DNA of 64,000 bases from Candidatus Obscuribacterales bacterium (GTDB lineage: Bacteria; Cyanobacteriota; Vampirovibrionia; Obscuribacterales; Obscuribacteraceae), in NCBI GenBank assembly GCA_019637435.1, contig JAHBVO010000001.1, forward strand, positions 1,798,001 to 1,862,000, in the 5' to 3' direction. The translations under genes were made by a program, and so were the position numbers. Shown piece after piece: positions 53,626 to 62,600 of the stretch. Numbering within the stretch: the stretch's first letter is position 1; the number at the start of each line of letters is the position of its first letter. The notes below the pieces were generated by a model, which was not told the DNA's origin, did no database searches, and saw only the letters and a program-made list of their open reading frames with translations.

Positions 53626-54464
53626 TCTCGATTGGCCCTGAACAGGAGGGAAAAAAGTTCTCTACACTGAAGACGCACTGCTTCTTGGAACTGCAATGGT
53701 TCATTGATCATCTCGGTTTTCCACGTTTCATTACCAAAGCGGAGCTTATCCGGCAGAGCATGAGCAGCAACAAGGGTTTTCGAGAGCAGCGCCAGCTTTA
53801 CTTCGTCACGGAGCTGAGCAATTAATAGAGACTCCATTTCAGGTTCAACTCTGGTTCGACAGCGATCATGCATCTCCGCCAGAGCGCTATCGCCCGACCT
53901 TTGCCAAAGTTCATTCCAACGCTCGTCAAAGGAGGGAGCGTCTGTTGAAGACTCGGAGAGGAAGTTTTCGAAGCAGTCCAGCCATGCGCCAGAGCGAATC
54001 AAATTGAAATACAGCCAGGGTAACGTGATGCACTGGACCGGGCTGGGACACCAGATAACCACAGGGCGCCGGCGTCCAATGGATTCATATAGGTCACCGA
54101 GTAGTGCTTCTGCCTTAGTGCGATCGCCTGGTCCAGTGTGGACTCGTCTGAACCAGAGCCGAATACTCTCGTCTACCTGAACCTCGCTTATGGCAGAGAG
54201 ACGTTCTCTTGCCTCAGCACTTTGAGCGAATTTAGCAAAGATGGAATCGGCGTTTGGTGCGGGCTCTAATTCTGACTCTTCGTATCTGCACCCGCTCCGT
54301 TCATATCTTGTAAAACCTGGAAGCTCAAGTCTGTAAAAATATCTTCCTTCTCTCTTCGCATCTAAAACTGTCGCATCGATCCAACCGGTCAGATCGGTTC
54401 CCTTGACTCGGACGCGATCTTCTTTCTTGAACGTTGGTGGAGGGGGCGTTTTTTCGCTGTCCAT
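53388..54464 (-). pseudogene. N-terminal part of a frameshifted DUF6745-like gene with SH3-like domain
   Basis: 358 residues. An SH3/KOW-like start (EDRVRVKGTDLTGWIDATVLDAKREGRYFYRLELPGF) leads into a helical region (SLLIAQLRDEVKLALLSKTLVAAHALPDKL...) that matches the N-terminal half of DUF6745 proteins. The last ~70 residues (after WKGWDW) look like out-of-frame translation, and the family C-terminus continues in the other frame at 52852-53625. ATG at 54464 is preceded by AAGAG. Confidence 0.6.
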
Positions 54465-54510
54465 AGTTAACTCTTGACGCAGATAAAATTGCCTTCGATT
54501 ATCTGTATCC

Positions 54511-54550
54511 TCAAGAGAAAAACTCTAGCACGTTCAAGAGAGAAAAACTC
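54511..54550. repeat. Short direct repeat
   Basis: TCAAGAGAAAAACTC (54511-54525) and TCAAGAGAGAAAAACTC (54534-54550), differing by a 2-nt insertion, in the divergent promoter region of the DUF6745-like and calpain-like genes. Possibly an operator pair. Confidence 0.5.
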
Positions 54551-54755
54551 GATAGGTCCGACTAGTGATACCATGAGCGATACCAACAAATTTGCGATTG
54601 TGTGACTTGCCAACTGTCTAATGACAACCGGATTGGCGTGCTTAAACGACTCTTGAAACCGCCAGCGACAGCAGTAATCGGAAAACCTGGGTATATAAGT
54701 AGAAACAGATGGTATTTATACTTTCTAAGCGAAACGCCCACCACACGAATCCAGC

Positions 54756-57700
54756 ATGGCGCCTGAAACAAAAGCTACGGATCGCTCCGTCGCCAAAGAC
54801 GATAAGAGCTCTGACTCAACCAGCGATGCTGTTGAGCTCTCACAGCGCACGTGGGGTAGCGTCGACGAGATGCGTTCTGCAATTGAGAAGACGGGCTCTG
54901 CGCAGGCTAAACCATCTGCCGTCAACCCCGAGTTCGAGTTCGGCGATCTCTACAAGACCACGATAGATATTGGCAATGCGAAATCTGAGCCAGTGACCGA
55001 CGTGGCGGGGCGAGCTGTTGTTTCCGAAGAACTTGTTGTGGATTCGCCAATTAAGTCTGCTAGCCCTGAAACTACGTTCGCCGATGGGACCCCAACCGTT
55101 GCCAGCGAGACACCTGCTAAAGCGACGACGGAGAAAAGCCCTCAGGAACTGTTGTTTGATCCGCGCGTGGCGCCTGAAGAGAAAGTCAAACTCGCGCGAG
55201 ATCTTGCGAAAGAAGGTCAGACCAGGGTCACCGGCCCCGATGGCAAGCAATACGAGTTGCGCGTCCAGGGCGGTGGCGGACGCGATATGGTCGCGATTTT
55301 TGCCACTGAGGGACGCGGCTCTAAGGTGATGTTGCGGGGGGTTGTAAACGCCGACGGCAGCGTCTCTAAACAGGTTGGACAGGATCGCAAGGCTGTTGAC
55401 TATGTCGGCGATTGGGCAAAGCAAAACCTCCCGGGCAATGCTCTTGTGAAGCACGAAGAGAATATCCCGGAGTCTCCTCCAGAGCCATCTGCAAAGGTAC
55501 AACCGCCCGACTCGCCTGCTGATGAAGTTCGACCATCTAGATCCCCTGACGGGGAAGTGCGACCGCCTAGCGACAGCCAGCATACACCAGAAGAGCAAGT
55601 GAAGCCGCCTCCAGCTTCTCGGGAGCAACCACGCGAAGGCGAGGTAAAACAGCCTTCTGCGCCGGGCGAGCAACCAGGCGAAGGTGAAGTGAAACCGCCT
55701 TCCGCGCCTGCAGACAAACCCAGCGAAGAAGTGAATCCGTCGCCGCAAGTCGAAGTGCATCAAGCCGATTCAGAGCTTGATTACATCAGGGGCAATTTTA
55801 AAAACCTGGATGGCGATAATGATCAACGTGTAACCGGCAAGGAAGTCGAGGATTATCTTGCTGCGAAGAAAGATAATCTGAGTGAAACGGAACAAGCGGC
55901 ACTTACCAGATTCAGAGGCAATATAGATAAAATCGCAGACCTGAACGACGATGGCCCTGGCGCCGGTGCGACGCTAAATGATATCAAGGTCGCTGAACAG
56001 CGAATGAAATCTATGGAATTCGCTGATCGACACTTTGATGCGATCGATTCAAATGCAGATGGATTTCTGACGCAAGACGAACTCGCCAGATTCGGAGACA
56101 AGAACAAAGACTATTTGTCTAAAAATGACCGAGCTGCTCTCGAATATCTAAAGCCTAACATAAGTAAATTTGAAGAGTACAGCAATGATGAGTTCGGCGA
56201 TGAGAACGATGGTATCACTCGCGCTGACATCACCGAAGCTAGAAGAAGCGATGGAACAAACGGTTTCTGGACAAAAAGTACTGGTGATGTAGATCAATTG
56301 CCGCTTCCACCCGGCTACACGTCGCCCGCTGAAGAGGAAAGCATTCCGAGCACAGGTGACCAGAAGCCTGACACTCAAGAAGCACCACCATCATCCAGCG
56401 TGTCTAAGCTGTCGGAAGAAAAGAGACCGTCAGAAGAGGCGCTTCCAGTGAGCACTTCACGGTCTGATTCGGAACTCGACTTTGTAAGTAGGAGCTTCAG
56501 ACGACTCGACGGTGATAACAACGACCATATTACCGGCAGAGAGGTAGAGGACTACATCTCCGCTAACAAAGACAATTTGACAGAAGTGGAACGAACAGCG
56601 CTGACAAAATTCAAAGACAACATTGCCAAGATTGAAGAACATCATGACGATGAACTTGGTGACGAAAATGACGGTGCTACGCGCAATGATATCAATGCTG
56701 CTGAACAGCGGATGAACGCTATGGAATTTGCCGAAAAACACTTCGGCGAACTCGACATCGATTCTGATGGTTTCGTGACTCAAGATGAGATCGCGACATT
56801 TGGCAATGAGAGCAGCGATCGATTATCGAAAGTCGATCTAACTAATCTCAAGTTCTTACGAGAAAACATAAACGAGTTAGAAGAGTTCAGCAATGATGAA
56901 CTCGGCGATGAGAACGACGGTTTCACGAGGACCGATTTGGTTGAAGCTCGAAAGGGCGACGGCACCGACGTCTTCCGAACGAGGAAGACTGACGACGTTG
57001 ACCATTTACGGCGACCCGAGCAAGCCAACAAGCCAGCCTCGATTGATCCTGGGCGTATTCAGACGGCTGAATTTGGCGAACATGCCACCAAAATGTTCGA
57101 TGATCTGGACTCAGACAAAGATGGCTTTTTGAGCAAGTCGGAGCTCTCAGATGCAGTTATGAATTCGAAGTATACCGGCAAGGATGCACAGGCGGTCGCT
57201 GCGCTATATCGTGCGCAGGACCGTCTTGAGGAGCTGAGCAACGATGAGTTCGGCGACGAGAATGATGGCATCACCAGAGCCGATTTGCAGGCATTTGAGA
57301 AACTCGAAAAGGAAGGTGCTCAGCACAGTGCCGCCTCGTATAGAGCGTCCTCCTGGCTGTCGGAAAAGGACAACACAATATTCAAGCAATTGGACTCTGA
57401 TGGAGACGGTTTCCTAGCGCTTGACGAAATCAATGCGGCGCTCCATTCCGAGAATCTCGGGGACACGGACCGAAAAAATCTGGAATTTCTTCGGGATAAC
57501 TACTCAGTGCTCATGGGAGCGCATGATGATGAGTGGGGAATTGAAAACAATGGAATTCACCTCAAAGATCTTGACTCCTACGTCGGGGAAGAAACGTTCG
57601 CCGAAGTGTCCGCCGGTTTGATTCGAACAAATCTGGCTCAAATAGGCGGGAGCAACGAGCTTTATGCAGAAGCTGGCGACCCGCTCAGAAGCATAACTCC

Positions 57701-58391
57701 AGACGCCATAAGTCAAGGAATTATCGGCGATTGCTATTTTGAGGCGTCTGTTGCCTCCATGGCTGCGACTCAACCGGAATTGATTCAACAGATGATAAAG
57801 GATAACCATGACGGCACTTACACAGTCTCGTTCCCCGGCGATCCGGAAAACCCCATAACTGTCGATGCACCAACCGAAGCGGAGCGTGGTCTATACAATG
57901 GTGGACGCCGCTACGGCGTTTGGGCCAATGTTCTTGAAAAGGCCTACGGTAAATATGTGCAAGAGAATCCCTCTCACCGGAGCATTATGAATCTTGGCGG
58001 CGGCAGCACTCTGAGTGAAGGGGCAGACGGCGGCGAGCTATTCCACGGACGAGCAATGAGTCTTCTCACCGGTAAGGGGCGCAATAATGATTCTTTGACC
58101 TTCACAAGTCAGGATGCCGTGCGCGAGAGGTTGAATGACGCTCTGAATGGTGACAAGCCCAGACCATTCATCGCTGGTATCAGCAACGGTATCAGTGATG
58201 AGACAAGTGACGGGTTTGCCGTTGCTCACATGTATAGTGTGACCAAGTTCGATCCCAACGGAGCAGACGGCGGTACCGTCACCATCCGGAATCCGTGGGG
58301 CCGAGGCGAGAATTCAACCTCAGGAACCAAGCAAATAAGTCTGAAACAATTCATGGCGAACTTCAGTAGTGTCGTTTATGCAGAAAAATAA
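54756..58391 (+). CDS. Calpain-like cysteine protease with multiple EF-hand motifs
   Basis: 1211 residues, no signal peptide. Residues 1-340 are low-complexity with charged and Pro-rich repeats. From 350 to 940 there are many EF-hand loops: DGDNDQRVTGKEV (351), DSNADGFLTQDEL (430), DGDNNDHITGREV (584), DIDSDGFVTQDEI (667), DSDKDGFLSKSEL (785) and DSDGDGFLALDEI (881), alternating with modified loops of D-E-(F/L)-G-D-E-N-D-G-I type. The C-terminal calpain (C2) domain has Cys993 (IIGDCYFEASVASMA), His1158 (AHMYSV) and Asn1179 (RNPWGRGE), spaced as in animal calpains. Likely Ca2+-regulated intracellular proteolysis. No Shine-Dalgarno site; TATACT lies 33 nt before the ATG. Confidence 0.9.
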   Translation: MAPETKATDRSVAKDDKSSDSTSDAVELSQRTWGSVDEMRSAIEKTGSAQAKPSAVNPEFEFGDLYKTTIDIGNAKSEPVTDVAGRAVVSEELVVDSPIKSASPETTFADGTPTVASETPAKATTEKSPQELLFDPRVAPEEKVKLARDLAKEGQTRVTGPDGKQYELRVQGGGGRDMVAIFATEGRGSKVMLRGVVNADGSVSKQVGQDRKAVDYVGDWAKQNLPGNALVKHEENIPESPPEPSAKVQPPDSPADEVRPSRSPDGEVRPPSDSQHTPEEQVKPPPASREQPREGEVKQPSAPGEQPGEGEVKPPSAPADKPSEEVNPSPQVEVHQADSELDYIRGNFKNLDGDNDQRVTGKEVEDYLAAKKDNLSETEQAALTRFRGNIDKIADLNDDGPGAGATLNDIKVAEQRMKSMEFADRHFDAIDSNADGFLTQDELARFGDKNKDYLSKNDRAALEYLKPNISKFEEYSNDEFGDENDGITRADITEARRSDGTNGFWTKSTGDVDQLPLPPGYTSPAEEESIPSTGDQKPDTQEAPPSSSVSKLSEEKRPSEEALPVSTSRSDSELDFVSRSFRRLDGDNNDHITGREVEDYISANKDNLTEVERTALTKFKDNIAKIEEHHDDELGDENDGATRNDINAAEQRMNAMEFAEKHFGELDIDSDGFVTQDEIATFGNESSDRLSKVDLTNLKFLRENINELEEFSNDELGDENDGFTRTDLVEARKGDGTDVFRTRKTDDVDHLRRPEQANKPASIDPGRIQTAEFGEHATKMFDDLDSDKDGFLSKSELSDAVMNSKYTGKDAQAVAALYRAQDRLEELSNDEFGDENDGITRADLQAFEKLEKEGAQHSAASYRASSWLSEKDNTIFKQLDSDGDGFLALDEINAALHSENLGDTDRKNLEFLRDNYSVLMGAHDDEWGIENNGIHLKDLDSYVGEETFAEVSAGLIRTNLAQIGGSNELYAEAGDPLRSITPDAISQGIIGDCYFEASVASMAATQPELIQQMIKDNHDGTYTVSFPGDPENPITVDAPTEAERGLYNGGRRYGVWANVLEKAYGKYVQENPSHRSIMNLGGGSTLSEGADGGELFHGRAMSLLTGKGRNNDSLTFTSQDAVRERLNDALNGDKPRPFIAGISNGISDETSDGFAVAHMYSVTKFDPNGADGGTVTIRNPWGRGENSTSGTKQISLKQFMANFSSVVYAEK

Positions 58392-58403
58392 GGGGCAACG
58401 GAA

Positions 58404-59243
58404 ATGGCTGGTAGTCTTGATAACGGCGAACAATCGAAAGTCCAAAACAATCACTCAGACTCATCAACAGTTCTGCGAGAACATATGTATGAATTTGCGT
58501 TTGAAAAGTCGGACGTGCCGGTCGTTCAGACCGCGATTCAAGATTCCGCGCACAGCGGTAACGAACGAAACAGAGACGTTTTGACATCGATGCAAACTCA
58601 AAGCATGGCTGTAAGAGATCTTTTCCAGATTCGTTCTCTATCTCTTGCCGAGGGGACCCAGAATGAGGTTATACGCCTTGCCGATAGTCTCGATTTGAAG
58701 TCGTTATCAGATGGGGCGAAGAAGGTTTTGAAACAAAGAGGCACCGTATCTGATACTGCAGCCCAGAAATCGCTCGATGCTGCCTTCGCTGGTTTTTCTC
58801 TTGCTGCAGCATCTCCGTTTATCGAGCGAGCCAGGCTTGGTGCGATTCAATTGAGACAGGGGCGAGAGGGCGCCGCTGAAGAAACCTTTGCTGATGCGTT
58901 AAAACAGAAGGTGCCTGATGAGTCATTAAGCGTTCCCAGTGTGCGGAACCTTCGGCAGGCTGTAGTCGATCGGCATGAGGAACTAAAAGTTAAACGAATG
59001 CTTCCGGAAGTTTTTGCCGCGAATCTCGATTGGATTGATAGTGGACAAAAAGATAACAGGCTTTCGATGCAGGAGCTTAATACCGCTGCATCATCCGGTA
59101 AGGGGAGTATTACCAGCAAGACCCTGGTGAACTATCTCATGAGTAACTTCGATAATATCGACCGGGGGATTGCTGGCATTGATGCCGAAGACATAAGACG
59201 CCATTGGGAAGAGTCGAAAACGACGGATTTGAACAAGTTCTAA
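58404..59243 (+). CDS. Unknown protein paired with the calpain-like protease
   Basis: 279 residues, helical, no signal peptide. The C-terminal ~80 residues (NLDWIDSGQKDNRLSMQELNTAASSGKGSITSKTLVNYLMSNFDNIDRGIAGIDAEDIRRHW) contain an EF-hand-like D.G.KDNRLSMQEL segment similar in style to the protease's loops. It starts 12 bp after the protease stop, with GGAA directly before the ATG and GGGG further up, so they are probably one operon. A substrate, chaperone or inhibitor of the protease is the natural guess; nothing in the sequence proves it. Confidence 0.7.
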   Translation: MAGSLDNGEQSKVQNNHSDSSTVLREHMYEFAFEKSDVPVVQTAIQDSAHSGNERNRDVLTSMQTQSMAVRDLFQIRSLSLAEGTQNEVIRLADSLDLKSLSDGAKKVLKQRGTVSDTAAQKSLDAAFAGFSLAAASPFIERARLGAIQLRQGREGAAEETFADALKQKVPDESLSVPSVRNLRQAVVDRHEELKVKRMLPEVFAANLDWIDSGQKDNRLSMQELNTAASSGKGSITSKTLVNYLMSNFDNIDRGIAGIDAEDIRRHWEESKTTDLNKF

Positions 59244-59631
59244 ATGACTTTCCGCAGACGAGTCCTCATCTTTTTTTAGGAGCGCAATTTCCTTCTGCGC
59301 CGAGAAAGATCATGACGAGCGCCCGATTGCTACCGCGTGTATTGATTTTGTAATCTCAAAAAACAGTAATCGTCGGTCGTTCGCTCTGAATCTCATGCAG
59401 TTCCTAGAACTAACTTTGAAGGGATGTGACATCTCTTAAGTGATCGTTTCGAGTAACTTTCTGATAAAGTTATGTCTTGCCTTTGTTCCTGGAAAATAAG
59501 GGTGCCTCACGAACGCAATAAAAGAGACTTAGTGGACGGTGCGATAAATCGTTCTTTGAGTTTGTTCGCAAAAGTTTCGAAATAGATTTCCACAATTTAA
59601 ATCGCAGAATCATATTGAAGGAGTTAGTTGA
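59244..59631. other. 388-bp intergenic region before adhesin 3
   Basis: No ORF or RNA supported. The strong Shine-Dalgarno GAAGGAG at 59618-59623 belongs to the next gene. Confidence 0.5.
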
Positions 59632-62600
59632 ATGAATCCGCAGTCCTCCGGAACTCCGACGCATAACATGCTTGGTGCCTCGCTCTTAGCGTGTTTACTT
59701 TCCCTCGTAGGTTCTGCTGCGCAAGCCAATTCGAGTAGAGGCGAAGACCTGTCAATTGGTCTTTCAGCCAGAGAGGCTCTGAAACTTGATCGCCATGAAG
59801 CTCGCCTGGAGCGGCGCGAGTCTCGTATCGAGCGAGCCTTGGGCAAAGATTCATCTTCGTTCGCTCAGATGCAACGCCCCAGCAATGTTCAGTTCGCGCG
59901 ACCTAACGGTGCTCGCCAACATAACGAGCTGCGTGGGATGTCTGGTGTCAGTTCTTCGCTCCGTCGAGCTGAATTGTCTGGTCTGCCCGGACAGATTTCG
60001 CCCTTTAGCACCTCCAGACCAACCACCGGCAGAAGCACTTTTGACACCGAGCGAGGAAACTCTAAGCTAATTAACAGGGGACTTTCGCTCGATTTGTCGT
60101 CGACAAAGGCGAACATAACGCTAGGCGAGAACCTATTTGACGGCACGGTCACGCTTGTGATCGCAGGAGAGGAAAGGCAATTTTCAGCCGGGAGTAAAGC
60201 TACTCCTGCCGAGTTCGCAGCGATCAATCAGAAGCTTGCTACGGGTGATCAGTCTCTGACCTTGTCTGTTGGTGGCGCCGCCAGTGGTGGCAGCCTGAAT
60301 CTCAATTTGGTTAGTGATAATGGCTCAACTATTAAGGCGTCAGAGTTAGTCGTACCGCAAAATGTAACGGTAGAGGGTGACTTTGGTCGGACGGCCGATG
60401 GAGTACGAGTAAACAAAGACCTCGTCAATTACGGATCTATTGTTGCGTCGTCAGCAAGCGGTGTGAGAAACACGGCGGTGATTGGTGCCAGAGACATCGT
60501 TAACGCCGAAGGCGGTTCAATAGTTTCTGTTTCCAGCCCGTCCAATCCAAACCTAAACCTTGCTCTACGTGCTGCTCGAGATCTGACCAATTCTGGTGAG
60601 ATTAATAGCTCCGGTGACCTGGAACTCGCTGCGGGACGAGCAATCACCAACGTCTCTAAAGGAGTGATCGGGGCAGATGGAAACGTCCTTTTCAATGCTC
60701 CTTCGATAAACAATCAGGGCATGGTAATTGGACAAAGCGATATCACCTTCGCGGGTCCATCCACCGAGGCTCTTACAATAAACAATTTTGGTGGAACGGT
60801 AAGTGCCCAGAATGGCAGCATAAATCTTCGTGAAACTGATTACATAGGAACGGGAAACAGCATCATATATGGTGGCGACCTGCTATCGAAACAGCTAAAT
60901 ATTAACGCTGGTCAAGCCACTGGCGATGTCGTGGCAAATGACGTCACCGGTACCGTTAACTCGTCAGGTTTAGCCGCTCACGTCAGCGTTGATACTGATA
61001 CGCTGGTGCTTGGAACACAATGCTTGACCGGTGACCCCACCTATTACAACACTGGCGATATCTTAATAAATGGTAGTATCTCAGTCGCAGAAGACCTCAC
61101 TATTATTGCTGGACGCGATATTAGTTCTGTTTTTGGAATCACCCTTGTCGCGGTTGATGGCGCCGGCGCTGGAAAAGATATAACGCTGATCGCCGGGGCG
61201 AATATCACGGCAGGTTCAGGACAATTGCCTCCAGCTGGAGGTCCGGCAAACTTGGCTAGCGGCGCACAACAGGCTTTGTCAAACGTGACGGTTTCCGGCG
61301 CCTCCGCGACGGGCGGAAATATCGTTTTGGGTAGTTCCAACTACATAAGCTCGCAAAGTAACCTCGTGACTAATGAAGATGGTGGAGACGTTACATTAAT
61401 CGCGTACTCCAACGGAAATTCCAGAGGACAGATTGGACCGAACTCCATTGTTATTGAAGCTCACGGGCATGGCAGCGGTAATAACGGCAATGTCACCATT
61501 ATTGGACAAGGCTCCGTTTCAATTGGTCAGATATTTTCGTACGAGGGGAACGGAACTGCGCCGGGAACTGGAACGGTATTGGTTGCTGTCGCTCCGCCGA
61601 CAACAAGTGATGGTTTGCCGATCACCTATGCCACCGATGGTAGTATCGCCAGCGGAAATAGATTCGTGCCTGTTAACAGTCCTGGCAACTTAAATGCGCA
61701 GGTTTTACTTGGCCCCGTGCTTGCCAGCGGCAATGTCTCAATCATTGGCTCCTACGATATCGTGTTGGGCACCGTTGCTAGTTATAGCGGCGATATCTCT
61801 CTTCAAACTGATAATGGCAGGTTGTTCTTCAACACAGGCGCCATACTGACTGCTGACAGTATCAGTGCCTACTCAAGTGGTATTCAGAATGTAGCTGGTA
61901 CTTTCAATGCCAATCAGGTTCAGCTGAAGAGCGGAAGTAATATCACTTTTGATCAAACAACGATTAACGCTGACTCGGTAACTCTTCTTTCCAATCAGAA
62001 TCTGGTGCTTAGCAATTCCACTATCAATGCCAGGGAAGGACTTCTTGCCGTTGCAGGTCAGTCAATTACTGGAGACGCCGGAGAATGGAGTCATTTAAAC
62101 GGAAGTACATCGGGAGATGCCGCCAATATCGCGTTGTTTGCCGGAGCGAGCTGGACCGACAATGGTGCAACGGTGACAATCGGTGGCTCGTCCGCCACCG
62201 GCGGCTCAATAGTCGGTGATTCACTTCAGACTATAACAACGAGCAGCACGGGTGGCGGTAGCGCTGGGGCGATCACCATGGTCGCATTCGCACAACCAAG
62301 TAACAGTACTTCCGGGAGAGTGACGCCACAAGCGGTGACCGAGATCACTGCCAAAGGGTCAGGTGGATTGAATGGCGATGTGACAATAGTCGCTGACGGA
62401 ACCGGGAACTCGATAATAGTTGATTCAATCGACGTTACCGGTGGCACTGCAGGCGGTGCCATTACCTTGTCGGTGACGAATCCCAACGTGGGTTCAGTAA
62501 GTCCAATAACCAAGAGCGACGCTACCTATTCCGGCTCATTTGCCGGCTCCGCTCAAGGAGCTGGAGCAATCCAGGTTCTCGGTGAATTGAAGGGCAATCA

